The translations under genes and the position numbers were made by a program. From assembly GCA_002633005.1 (NCBI GenBank), contig NMRA01000394.1:288930-352929 (forward strand): 64,000 nucleotides of DNA. The letters are read 5' to 3'. A model generated the notes under the pieces. That model worked only from the letters and a program-made list of their open reading frames with translations. It made no database searches and was not told where the DNA came from. This DNA is from Phoronis australis. Taxonomy: Eukaryota; Phoronida; Phoronidae. Below, piece after piece: positions 11,865 through 25,141 of this stretch (its first letter is position 1; the number at the start of each line of letters is the position of its first letter).

Positions 11865-14054
11865 GCTTTGAGAAAAATTGTTATAAAATCAATCAGAAAT
11901 AAGCATGAACTTGTCGAACTATTGCTGCACACTCCAGGTTGTCTAATCGGGAACCGTCATCCCACGAGTCCGAAGGTTCACTACTTCCGAGGTTTTACTT
12001 CTTAGAAGATTTAATTACTACACCAAAATATATGAAATTTCGTACTCCAGTGTAACTTTTTTTCTTTTTTAACAAAGACGACTTTTCGGTTATTCGACGA
12101 AATGTGTCAACCGCAAACAACGCCTGCGTAATGCACTTTGTCAGTTCGAATTTGCTATGTAGACATGGCAAAGTTGGACTCCAAAGCGTGCCAAGAATAC
12201 ATAACAATGAGTGCCGTAATTGCATTCCATAGATTATGAAAAAAGAATATTAATGATGTATCAACAACGGCGCATTCACCAAATTCATGCCCGGGTTGCC
12301 CCATTTCACAGCGCGACAGAAAATTTATCCCCAGCGCCTCAACCTGGCTCACTTACGGCACCGTAACCACGCCCCTCGTGCACGACCGGGTTGTCGAAAT
12401 TGACCTGGAGTAGGCTACCCTGTTCTTGCCAGTCTTCACTAAGAGGGCACAAATACAATACATTACGCATACCTTAGGAGCCGAGGCCTCGGAGTCGAAG
12501 TCAACCTTCGACATGGACGGTGAACCTCGGCTTCCAAAGAACCTCTCTGTCAGTGGCTCTTACGGAAAAGCCCGTTTTTCCAAAATCGCTTTGCCTAAAA
12601 CAAAAATACCCACGGGGTTCTTTCGAAAAGGGTAGTGGGAACCACTAAAAACGTGTACAAGTGGCCACCCACAACACCCTAGTCACATTGAGGTGTGGGT
12701 TTCAAAGTGTTCGGTCTTAAGGAGTAGGGGACCGGAATTAAGAAAATTGAACTCGCTGATGGTGGCTTTGGAGGAAGTGGTTCGTTTTTATACAACTTGA
12801 GGTTTCACTGTTAATTAGTAGTTAGGTTACTCCGAGTCCGGCGACACCTCCGGCGTTGATGAGTGATTGAAATATCTGAAAAATTTCAACACTGTTTTAA
12901 AGGAAATTATTTGAAACATTCCAACTCTTTTAAAAGAAAACATTATTTTGCCACGTTTTCCATACACTTGACCAGCTACAGTACTGCAAAACGATCCCAA
13001 AAAACAGGGAGGAGTCTTTTACAGTCCTGGTTTCCGAAAGAGCCCCTACTATATTGGGAAAAAACCTATGACACTCTTTGCTCTAAAATATCGCCTAAGT
13101 GACTATTGTCACGTGAACATTTTTTTAACATCTGCATATTCCTATACGAACATCTCTTGAAAAATTTATTAAGTTTTCATTTCAAAGGATAGCTCAGACT
13201 TCGGCTAATAATTAAAAGTTTTGGAAATATCCAACGTACTGTAGCCAGTAGATTGACTTCCTATTCTGTTTGCAAGAATTTCTCATGTATGTGAAAACAA
13301 CATGCACAATTTGTAGAAATGTCATTTAAAAAAAAAAACAAGACTACGAGATTTTTTGCTCAACTACTTCCCGTTGTGAAACTGGTATCAAATTGTTCCT
13401 TAATCAAATTGGAAATTATTTAAAAGAACTCCGTTAGATATAGCTGAAGATCAGAATCTACGACTGGGGCCGAGAAAATCGAGACATTTCACATTCCAAT
13501 TGACGTGATGAAGAAATTATTAGTTTTCAATGACCTTGATGAGATTGTTGATTTTAAACTTGCAAACAATGTATCGAAGCTCCTTTCCTGGTTTTCAAGT
13601 TACATTCGAAATAATTTGAGAACAAACTTAAAAGGGACTTTTCCGTCGCAAAATCCCACGTCAAATTTCGGGTGCGCAGACCCAACACAGCGCGTGCCTA
13701 AAGCAACACAAAATTTGGGACTCAACGCATTGTACGCCCGGCGAGTTACGCTGCAATGCGACATTCGCGGTATCACTCGACCAACCTTTCCACGCAAAAT
13801 GCATTTAGGGGGCGAACGGCAACATTTAGTGCCGTGAGTAAGCTGTTGAATAGGCACTCGTTTTCGAGGTTTGCGTTTCAACTGTTCATCACGTCACTTA
13901 AGTCAAACCTTTCACAACCTGTTAACTGAGAACCTCTAATTATGGAAGGTCTAAGCATAAGCTAGCTTTGACGCAAGAACAGATGGTTAGTTCGTTTAGC
14001 ATTGATCTCGGGGAGTCAAGAAGAATTAAAAATGAACACCAACTTGGGACATGT
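11865..14054. other. Intergenic AT-rich spacer
   Basis: Nothing supportable lies here between the transposon relic and the 3' end of COX4 B. Short open frames on both strands show no family motif or splice context. Confidence 0.4.
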
Positions 14055-14060
14055 TTTATT
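14055..14060 (-). terminator. Poly(A) signal of COX4 B
   Basis: AATAAA on the minus strand, about 325 bases past the COX4 B stop codon. It is the first clear signal downstream of that stop. Confidence 0.45.
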
Positions 14061-14383
14061 CCACGCACACATAATCGATCACTCTCAATAAGACAAGTGA
14101 ACATCCTCTGAACACATTTGTCAGTAAAGTTGTCACTAATATCTTAAATATACAGCCGATCTTTCCAAAATGAACAGAAGAGATGGCAGATTGAAAACAT
14201 TGTGCCAGAATTCACATCAGGGAAAACATGTAACTCAACATCACACTACAATTTACTTTCTAAAGCAGTCATCATCACGACCATCAATGCAGAATAAAAT
14301 TGTGTAAGTTCTTAACATGTACATTCAGAATGACATGACTTATAAATAAGACTGGTAGAGGCTTTACAAAGAAGACATGTCCT

Positions 14384-17300
14384 CTATTTCCTGAAGTACT
14401 CGGCAGTGCCCCCATCTATGGCACCTTGTTTTTCTATGATTCTCCGCTGTAGTTCAGCTTGTTGCCATTCCTTGGTGATAGTTGAAGGCAGAGGATTGTA
14501 CACTACAAGACAAAAGATAAACATGAAAGATAACTTGCGGTATACAACATCACAACAAAAAGGTAACACAGAAGTTTTTAAAAAGTTGAGGATTTTCATC
14601 AAAGTTCCTTTGGTTTGTCTAAGTTGTGGTGAAAACCGAAAAGAAACTCCCACGAAAAACAGCACCAGAAATTATTACTTAGAAATTTCCGCAATTTACG
14701 AGAAGAAAGTAGTTTAAACAATGAAAGGAAACAGTCAGTGTTCAAAATAACATCTTTGCACTTAAATGTCTGCATGTGCATAAGTCAGCAAAAAGCCAAT
14801 ACCTAGACCCCCTAAATTATAAACCAAAATGAGATTCTGCGAAATCTTCTAGAACAAGGCAAACCCTTGATATGAGCCCACACCATGTGCATCACATAAA
14901 GTGCAAATACAAGGGATCATCATCATTTTAAACATTACCACTAAAAGGAATATTGCTAGCAAACTAGCTCCTGGGAGGTGCAAAGCAAGTCAGCAATGCT
15001 CTTCTCAATAGAAAAAAAACTGCCACCATTCATCAAGATTCTTCAACCAGACACAAATAAAAGGCCAATAGGGGGCGCGATGTGGGCCAAATACGTTAGA
15101 GAGAGGGCATGGGCTGTCTTGACAGAACCTTATTTGCCAAATTCCGCATACATCCATCAAACAACTAGGCAAATGGAAAGAAAAATAAAAACTGCCATCA
15201 GGCACACACCAGAAACCAGACTCAAAAATAATGAAAATGGCCACCAGGTGGCATTCAAAAAATTAAACTCATCCGAAAATGGAAAGGTGTTATGTTCTCT
15301 TTAATACAAACCTATTTGCCCATTTACATGTAGATGAAAATCCATCATGGAACTCCAAAATACAGAAGAAATTGTAAAACGCTAAACTGCCACTAGGAGT
15401 CGAACTCACAACAGAAATCGGATTTGTCCAAAAGTCATGGCTATCCAGAGACATGTTCAAAGAATACACTTCCCAAATTCAACAGGAACAGCTCACAACT
15501 CCGAAGTTGCTGTAGCCCCACAGTCTATTAAGGTGGAACTAAGCCACAAGAAGAAGTGCAATTTCTGTCAGTATTCTACAAAACTCACAGTTGCGCCCAG
15601 AAAACCATCATAAGAATGAGTCAATGACTGAACTAAAAATGCCTAGTTTTCATATTTTTGGTGGAGGGTGCATCACCCTTCTGACTCAAGTTTTTGCAAG
15701 TTTAATGCGTCATTATTATTCCCGATAAGCAATTATATTACATATTATTCACTTTGTTTTTTTTCATAGCCAGTGCTTCTGGTAAGTGATAAAATGGAAC
15801 TTGCACACTAATTCCTGATTTCTGAGATTGCTTGGCCAAATTAAATACAAACACAACATATAGCGATGATGTGAATGAAGAAGGTTGACAATTGCCAAGT
15901 TGTTTTAAGAACGAGTTTTGTGTCGAAAATGATCCCTTGTAAATCACGGTATCTAGAATCATGAAGTAGTGTTGAGGAATAACACTGCGTGACGCCGCTA
16001 TGTGAGCCCCCAGGTACCTCATAAATGCAAAGGTCACCTATTCACAGGAGTTTTTGTTTTCACATTTACAAATGGTCAATGAATACAACTGCACTTTGTT
16101 TAGCAAAGATGATGTTCGTAGCACTGAATAGTTAGGCTGCGGCCACAGGCATTTTCTAGTCCCTAGAATTCATGTAAAGGGCGTCAGGTTTGGCGGCTGT
16201 TTTGCGGAATGGGTTGAAAGTCATTTCAAGGTAACTGATTTGCTTATGCTTTTGAACAAGAAAAGCCAAGTTTTATAGTCATAAACTACTTTTGATTTAA
16301 AACTGTGACTGTCACTTGCTTTCAACCCGTTGCCTGCTGTCTGAGAAACCAGGTGCAATTTCAGGTGTCTGTTAAACAGATCAAAACTGCCAAAAAAGTA
16401 GCTGGTAAGGGGCATACTACGACCACATTTTTAAATTCGAGGGAGTACGAGCATTCTGAATATGTAGTCAGTTTTTTCTAGCACTTGCAGGGAAGTGCTG
16501 ATTTTGGGGAGAAACCTGTCAAATTTGATGTTTTTTGGAAACATTTTTGTGTGTCGGGGATTTTTTTCCAATGTGAGTTAACCTCTTATCTGTAGCATAA
16601 TTAAGTTTCAGTTATCATGAGTAGTGCTTTGAGTTGGGAATGCTACAAAACCCTTTGCTTTTTTCAGACTCTTGATAAGAAGTGCGAAAAGGCCTCAGCT
16701 CTACTTCGGTGTGCTCATCAGCCAAAACCTTTCAAACAGCATTGCCGTTTAGTTCCTGCTATACATTAGCATAGTTCAGAGATTGTTTTTCACATCTATT
16801 CAGTGACCTACTGATTCATGCACAGAGCATGCACATCTTCAGACTAGTGCACATTCAGACTACTGCCATGTAACTAATTTAACAAAGACTCTGAGAGAGG
16901 TTTAGTACAGCCACAGAGGTGAAAAAAAATCTGCTAGGGTGACCACAGTAGTAAAGTCGCCCAAAAATCATCGACAGTTGTGCACTTCCCAGACGGAACA
17001 CATACTAATTTAAATATTAGTCCATAGAGCAGTTAGTCTAAATGAGAGGCGGAGGACAAAAAGTACTCAAAAACAGTAAAAATGGCCATTAGGTGGTGTA
17101 CTATAAGTCGAATCCATCCCAAAAATGGGCAAATTTTTGTAATTTTTGGCCAAAGTTCATGAAAATTCATCAGAGAATTCCAAAGATACAGATGCAAAAC
17201 GTAAAAATAAATGCCACTAGGGGGCACAGTGGTAGGTGGATCCATCTAAAAGTCATGATCCATTGCAACATTCATAGAAATACACTTCCCAAATTAAAAA

Positions 17301-20300
17301 TTATACTACGAGTTTAATAAAGATCTACAGCTGCATCCTCAAAAAACAATACTGCCACTCAGAGATGCCACAGTAGTCAGAGTAGTCTGCAGATCGTTAT
17401 CAGTAGTGCTCTGCATAGCAAGAGCTCATGTCAAATTTATAATGCAGTGTTCTCCACAACCTGTTTTGACTCGTCACAGCGTCAAGTTTAAATTTTGCCG
17501 CAGCGAGTTTGGCCTTTCTGTGTAGAGTTTGAAAACTGATGCAACGAGTTTAAACTTTTGGGAGATAAGGATATTCTGGCCTTTTGGTACCAGAGAGTTC
17601 TATGCAGTATTCCAAGACTTAACACACAAACTCTCAACAGTATGGACATGGGTTTTCAATCAGGCACATGAATTTTTAATTCCAGTCGACTTTTCTGTTG
17701 TGAAGAACACTGAAATGAAACCAAGACTTGAAAATCGCAAAAATGTGCACTAAATTATGCAGAACATGGCAGAACCATCCAAAAACGTGAAGGCGACATC
17801 GCCTTCGTAGTACACAATTTTCCCAAATTTCATGAAAATCCGAGGAGTTTTGCACATAAAGAGGCAAAGGTAATAAAATAAAGTTCCCACTTGGAGCCAT
17901 AGCAGTTGTCGGATCCATCCGAAAATTTTGTCATGCCGTCGCACCTATGAAAAGAGCAACTACCCCCCAAGAGGTTTTGGAGTAACAGCAGCAGATGCAA
18001 AATGGATGTCAGATTGTCCGAAGAACAGAGGTGATGGTATAATGCATTCACATATATATAAGGGCACATAAAAAGTATTGCACAATAAGGAAATTCCAGA
18101 TATCAATCAAGTTGGTGGTACTGGAAAAATGCTTACCATATTTCTTGACAAACAGACACACCCATCCTGCAATCGACACAGCAATTATAACTCCACCAGT
18201 GATGAAACGCCAATCACCTGAAGGTGCTCCCATCTCAGCAAATGTCTGGCAGAAGCTTGCTCTGTACACTATCAAAAAATATTAAGTTATGAACTATATA
18301 GGTAAGGTAGATCGGAGTCAAAGAACAAAATTAATACTAAGTTTGGACAAGCAAGAAGGATTGAATGTTACTCAGCAATAATATTGATACTAAAAATAAA
18401 AAGCTACTGTACAGGGATATCTATTTTAACATTTACCAAACTTATTATCAATATGTCTCATAAAGACCAATGCAGCACCAACTTTAAAATTGATTGTTTT
18501 GCTTCATTTTCGGTGCAGAACCTTTTGTTCTGCTTTTTAACTTGACAGGTGATGAATTCTCACTACACATATTAAGAAAATCTTGGACCAATTGAGGCTC
18601 ATTCATTGTTTCTGCTAAAACAAGCTTGAAGTATTTGACTGTGCTTCTTCCATTTAGCCTAATTAGCATCAAGTGGATATTAAACTTATAACGCTTGACA
18701 TTTTATTTTTCCTTTACTAAATTTGAAAACCTAATTTACTTAACAGGTGGCAGTACAGTGTTAAATCACAGTTATTTTGCAGATCATAATTCATCTTAAA
18801 GCCGCATTTTGCCCGGTTTAGCAGGCAAACAATGACAATTGAATCTGGCTTTTTTATTGTCATGAAATTCTCCTCCTAATGTCCCTAACAGTTATTACCT
18901 TTTCGTTACCAACATCAAAACCATCGGCAACTCAAGAACACTTCAGAGTTAATTAGGGTTGGCCAACATCAAAAATCAAAAAACACATGTATCCATTGCC
19001 TGCAACTTTAGTTGTTAACGGAAATGGAATCCTGGCACAGTAAAGAATGCTGGACCAATTTTATGATTGAGTATAAGGCCTAGTTCAATTTTGATTTTTG
19101 GTTTTTAGCCAGCTAACTAAAGCAACATGAAGCTTCAAAACATATCTTCCCTCGAACAAGGTCACCAAGCAATTCTGTTCAGTCATATTGGTCTCTTGTT
19201 TTCATACAACACTAAAACTCCTACATATGTTGTCGGAATTCTCACATCCCAGATTCAAATCTCCCTCTCTTATGCACAGGTACAAAAACACACTAAATGA
19301 TTGACCATGCCTTTGAAAGGTCAGCGGACCAACACGCTTCTGAGCAGAATAAGAAAAGTGAGGAACAGGTTCTCAAATACACTTCGGGGTCTGTATTGCA
19401 AGTCACAATGCAAAATTTTGTTGCAAAGTAAAACTTGACAAATTGGCATCAGAAGGATAAATGGGAAAGCAATCTTACTCTAATACAGCAATTACCACTA
19501 CAACAGTGTACAATTGTGATGCAACTGCCCTATGGACACACAGCATTGTGGGTAAATACTGCAAAATTAGAGGAACCAGTGAAATTCAGGAAAGTGGCAA
19601 TTTCGTGAGACATGGGGACACTGGCATCCTTGCAAGCAGAAAAATCACAATGGTCTTTAAAAAACAGTGGCAGGTGTGTGTGGAAATTAAAAAGTCTTAC
19701 GAAAAGGCGCGAATGCAGTCAATGACAGGAATACATCAGTCATGCTTCATGAAGATACAATAGACCCTTGTCAACACTGAGGCCAACATCTAAAAATCTA
19801 CCAAAAACATGATCTCCTCAATATTACAGCATGTTTGCCAGATTTCATAAGAATCCTCAGTATTTGACAGATGAAAATTCCCCCCCCACCCCACACTACC
19901 TTTTCCAGTAGTCTATCGCCCTCAAGAAGGTGGGAACTTTTTGGTTTGGAAACAAGATACTGCTGTAAATCAACTGTGAAAGCATGTGAAATCCTGGTTG
20001 TAAAAAAAACATAAACGTAACAGCTTACACACTCTCTTCTCTTCAATAGAAAGATTTTTCCAGTCTCCCTTCTCCTTTTCTCGTAATTCAGCAACCTCGC
20101 CTGTGTTTTCCCTGAACCTTATGGCAGGAAATGGAAACTCTACTCTATCCATGTAGCTGGCTGTTCCATTGAAACCAAAACCAACAATATCCCTGGATCC
20201 TGGAAACAGAAGCAGCTACACTTGCAAAAATGTACAGGTTTTCCAAAGACATTGACATGCTAGCAAAGAAGCAAGCTTTATGAAGGCACTGAAATTATTA

Positions 20301-20517
20301 AAGAGCCTTTATGAACACCACATGTAAATTAAGTGGCGTGATAAGAGCTGCAGCAAGAGCCATTTTTATGTCGATACAGGGCACACTTACCTATTCTCGG
20401 ATGAAACTTCTCCCGTTCAGCAATGGTCATTTCTTGCTGCGTAGAGGCTGTAGTGGACAGTGCCCTACAGGGGACTCTAGCCACTTTAGCCACTGTACGC
20501 ACTAAGTTGTTCGCCAT
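14384..20517 (-). CDS. COX4: Cytochrome c oxidase subunit 4, paralogue B
   Basis: This is a second complete COX4 gene in the same orientation as paralogue A. Coding exons: 20391-20517, 20029-20199, 18137-18268 and 14384-14502. Their lengths (127, 171, 132, 119) and phases match paralogue A exactly, again giving 182 residues. Exon 1 begins MANNLVRTVAKVARVPCRAL, a basic mitochondrial presequence. Exon 2 has MDRVEFPFPAIRF and LREKEKGDWKNLSIEEK. Exon 3 has LYRASFCQTFAEMGAPSGDW and the membrane helix. Exon 4 has VYNPLPSTITKEW and ends EYFRK. Introns 2 and 3 are expanded (1.76 and 3.63 kb) and hold dispersed repeats. Both copies have intact frames and splice sites, so B is probably expressed and may be a tissue- or condition-specific isoform, as COX4I1/COX4I2 are in vertebrates. 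That role is inference. Confidence 0.95.
14990..15560 (-). repeat. Modular ACCTAGTGGC repeat in COX4 B intron 3
   Basis: Read on the minus strand, this stretch shows diverged modules of the family seen at 26.1-28.5 and 51-57 kb. It has CCACCTGGTGGCCATTTTC near 15240 and related cores near 15070 and 15395. No coding content. Confidence 0.55.
17040..18010 (-). repeat. Modular ACCTAGTGGC repeat in COX4 B intron 3
   Basis: The minus strand reads ACACCACCTAATGGCCATTT near 17090 and GTGCCCCCTAGTGGCATTTA near 17215, with GGATCCATC/GGATGGATTCGAC-type linkers between. More diverged modules continue at 17750-18010. The orientation is sense to COX4 B. Confidence 0.65.
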
Positions 20518-23500
20518 TATCTGAAACCAAACATAATGTAGTCCAGTAACTCTACAAAACATGAACACGCTACACGCTACACAAACCCAAGACTTAAGAC
20601 AAAAAATCTTTAGCATTTCAAACTTTACATGCATACTGATCGTGATAAGTTTTAAGTTTCTTGTGAATTGCTTTTTTGATTAAATTTGGAACTTGAGTGA
20701 CTGTACAGATAGTGAACATTCTACTTCGAATCAAAACAATTGTCAACAACTATTCAAACAGTACAATGCGCAAAGAAAAGCGTGTAAAAGCATTTGTGGG
20801 AGAGCTGAAAAGGCTTAAAACTAACATCTGAAACAAGTCTTAATCTAGCTCAATTAATGCTTCCACATTCAAAAAATTATCCTGCGAGAACTCATACAGC
20901 GTGTCATGATCACCATGAACTCCATGTTTCAATATGCTCATTCCCAACACCAAGCAATCAATTGAAATGCTTCGTTCACAGAGATTGCTAAAAGGTGGCC
21001 ACACAATATTGAATCAGGTATAGGCTTGCAAGGCTTGTACTTAAAAGACATCCTTAAGTTAAGTACCAAGAGCATTCCTATAGACTTTAAATTGCTAGAA
21101 GCCAAGCAACAGTTAACAAAAATACAACGAACAACAAAATCGCCAGAATTCATGGTGCTGGCAAAGATGTTGCTCAGCTCATGAACTTCTTACTCGTTAC
21201 CATATTCAGTTTCCTTTTGATGTCTACAAATATGTGAAGCTTTGATTGGCTAGTAATAACATACATGACTTCGAACTATTCCGATTCGTTGCCACAACTG
21301 AAAATCCTAACAGGTCATCAAGGCGTGAATGCCAAAAACTGTTCACTGCTGAGATGAGCGGCACCCTCTACTTTTCACCAATTTTTAATCACGCACACAC
21401 TGCTTGAATTAAATCATACATAATTTGCTTCATTGAATTGAATTTATTTTTAAACAGTTTGGTGCTTTCAAATGCAGATAGAAGGGGTGCCTTCCGTAGA
21501 CACGAGACCCTCAAGAAGGATGCACAGAGTATGGTCACAGGGTTCACTCATAATACTAGCTGATATCTTAGAAATTTCAAGTTTTAAGGAAGTTCTTGTA
21601 TAGATCTATGGTACACATAACACATGCCTTATCACTTTCAAGTCACCTGGCTAAGTGAATGTTGTCTTGTTTACCAGCAAAACTAGGAGATGGAGTAGAT
21701 CTTATCAATAATGTGGTTTGCAAGCTGTGGTGCATTTGGCTAGATTTAAGTCACAAAAGATACCACTGAAATTTCAGCACAGATCCTAACCTGTACACAG
21801 ATTAAGTGGTAGGCCTCTAGAGAAAGTTCGAATATTCACACAACCAACATGAGGTATGCCAATAATTTGTACTGCACCATTCCCAAAGATCAACACTCCT
21901 TTCGACCTGGACACGCAACACCTCGTGAAAGTTTTTTGAGAGGAAGTTTTTCATACCATTCGAGTAGCAAAATATGAATAACGCAAAGAAATGAGAGTTT
22001 GCACTCAGATTTATCTACGTAGTTTATATCTTCAACAACTTTGATGACATTCACCAGGCAGGTAACTCCTAGAATATTGAAACACTTCAACATCATGTCT
22101 CCACAATTTCAAGTACTCAGTTCTTAGCTACTCAAATACATGTGTCAGTTAGAGAGCGGCGATTAAATTTTCGTGCGGCCAACTAACCTTACTGCAAATC
22201 TTTTGAAAATGGGATTTGTGTAATCCAATGCCAAAGGTCATGGGCGGGTGGCCAGGGTGAATGGTTTAGGTTAAGTTTCAAACCCAATTTCTTCATATGT
22301 CAGATTAAACAACCACACCCCTATTTCCAGTATAGCCAATTTAAGGACCCAGAGTGTTCATTCGAATGTTTACCACATCTAAAAGCAGTAAAAAGAGAAC
22401 TTTTGGCAATCATTTTGAAAGTCAATGCATGACTTTTCAAAACAGGTTATGGAGAACATTGAATGACATAGATGTCTATTCCCAAACTGGTCACTATATT
22501 TCCAAACAGATGGCACACCATGCACACGTATCACAAGTGCTGCCAAACAGGTTGCAGTGAGATGTTCAAACGGGTTGTGGGGAATGCTGGCATCGAATAT
22601 TTATGTCTGAGTTTGATGGCACACACAGTCTTTGTGACTTTATTTCACAAAGATACTTTAAAACAGTATATTTCTGTGCCCAATTGAGCATGCAAAAGTT
22701 CAAAATTGTGAACTCGGCTGGAAAACATATAGCAAGCTATGGAAAAATTTAAGGTGTTGGTGAGTTGAGCAACTAATATTTTTGCAGTACTTGGTGTTCC
22801 AGCTAAAGTACACACCGGCAATCTAAGGAGACATTTTGCAAGCTGATACTTCCCAAATCGGACTCTGCCAAATATTACCACTTGAACAAATTATCATTTC
22901 ACGTACTCCGTGACTGGAGTACTAAAAAATGAAACATTTGCCCCGTCACAAATTTACCAAGTAACCAAGTGTATCAAAATTTTTGTCTAGGTGCCTGGAA
23001 CTAAAACAAGGATTTGTTGTCAAGAACAATGGTCAAATGTTACACCAACAACATGCAAAAATGCAAGCAACAATATGAACAAGCTCTGCAGTGAAGCTAA
23101 CTTGAATTTCAAGCTGAGCAAGCCATTCAGTATCCCAGCAACAAAGCACACTTATTGCTATGCCTACTGACCTTGATGAAATTACTGGTGACATAGAACA
23201 TTTCAGGCCAAGTTGGTGAACAAGCTACGAGCAACTTGTTCGCTTTCCAATTCTTGTCAACCTCAGGAAATAATACCACGCAGCACACTCGGTTGAGAAT
23301 GTTATCATCATTAACAAAACGTTGCGCCTTGAAATGAGGTCATCAAACTTGCGGTGATTGATTCTCTCTTAACAAAAGGGTTTACAGTCAAACAAAGTTT
23401 GCTTAAAAATTGTGACCATCAGGGGTTATTGTTTTCAAGTCTCATGATGGGTGAAACAACTTTGTCTCTCTACAGTCTACAAACAGCAAAATAACAAGGC

Positions 23501-25141
23501 TGCACAGATTTCATATCTGCATTACACTGCTGGACTTTTCTGCATCTTATCCCCAGCCATTTCAGTATTGTGGAAAAACGATACTTCATTTAACAATGGT
23601 CAATTAAAAATTTCACGGATTCTCTCAAAGAAATTGTGACACCGAGGCTAACTAAGCAGTATTTTTAGGCAGGGAATATGAGGGTTAGTGCTTCTAGGTA
23701 ATGTGTCACTACAATTTTATACATAACAAAAGTTCTGATACGAACGTTGGCTCAGGATGGACTTAAAAACACTGATCGGGATTGGGAAATGTTAAAAACA
23801 GTTTACAATATACTACAACTAGTAAATTACTGTAATCGGGGAGACAATTACATCGGATGACAAACTTTTGAACTTGAAAGTAGCGCATGCTCAGAAATTC
23901 AGGTTTGATGGAACTTACTATCACCAGTACAATTTATTTGGTCGCATGTAAAAAAATCGTGCTATGACAATCACAGGATGTCTTATCAACAGCAACGTTT
24001 TTAGCTTCCGTCTCGTCCGTGCCATCTAAGTCACGTAGACCGGCTAGGACGGTGCGGTCACTGCACCGCACACAACACAAGTCAAGAGTGTGTGACTTGG
24101 TGAAACAAAAGTTCTACGAAATCACAGTAAATTAGGTAACTTAAGTGATGAAAATTACTAATAAGTGATTTTCACGTCCAGATGGCATCACTTCACAAGG
24201 CACTGTGATGAACAAAAGTGAGAAATTTCATATGCACTCGGAAAATAATTTTACCTCAAACAACTCGCTTCCAAAGATGGCGTAAAAGTGGCCTCTCGCT
24301 GTTTCTCGTTGACCTATTTTTGCTCGAGATCAGGAAGTGGTTCGTGACGCATACTGACAACATGGAACTGGAAATTTACGCTCAGCAGATATTGGGTCTT
24401 TACACTTTAATTTGTTTTACTCTGCATTACGGTGTGTATGCTTTTCAGCAAAATAAGTTAAGAGTACTGTATATGTCGTCGAGTCAGGGAGGAACTTTAG
24501 AATTCGTCTCGCCTCACAATGCAAATCAGACTGTTAAATTTTTAAATGAACCTGGTTTTATTTTAAACTTTCTTTTTAGGGAAGTTTACGGCTGTTTACC
24601 CAAGTTAAATGACAGCATGTCAACGACTAATTGTGTTCCTTGACTGACTGAAGTCTGACGTTTCTCTCTATCTCCATCCATCCCATCCTGCCCGTCTTCC
24701 TGTCATCTTATTCTAGACATTGTTATCATATCTAATCGCCGCAGCTCAGTGACCGTGGAAATTAGACTTGGTTTACAATTCATCCAGCTATTTAGTACTT
24801 AGTAGATTCATGCAAACATTTCTCTCAACTTTCAAACTTTGATACTTCCATTTTCGTTAAATTAGAAAAACTTAAGTCAAAGTTAAGATCTTCTTCTTGA
24901 AATGGTCATGAGACAAATTAAAGTTTTATCTTAAAATTGGCTGCCATTTGACTTAATACGATTGTACTACATTTGGAAGGATAACGTAAGAAAATGTATT
25001 CTTTCATGAGTTGAAAGTTAACGTTTAAAAAGTTATGTGATGAAATATGAACAGAGTTCACGAAAGTTAACAAAGCTGATTCTTATTTCAGAGACTTCCT
25101 TCATCGGTGTTTGAGGTGATTACAGATAGTGGAAAGAAACT
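20518..25141. other. Divergent intergenic region between COX4 B and SYS1
   Basis: COX4 B is transcribed leftwards and SYS1 rightwards, so this 4.6 kb spacer should carry both promoters. A 141-codon open frame at 24218 lacks family motifs. An acceptor-like ttatttcag at 25083-25091 suggests that the SYS1 start codon lies in an exon preceded by an untranslated first exon. I found no other gene. Confidence 0.4.

Noticed and set aside
24218-24643. A 141-codon open frame just upstream of SYS1
   Set aside because: It has no recognisable domain, no good splice context and low-complexity residues. SYS1 itself clearly starts at 25142.
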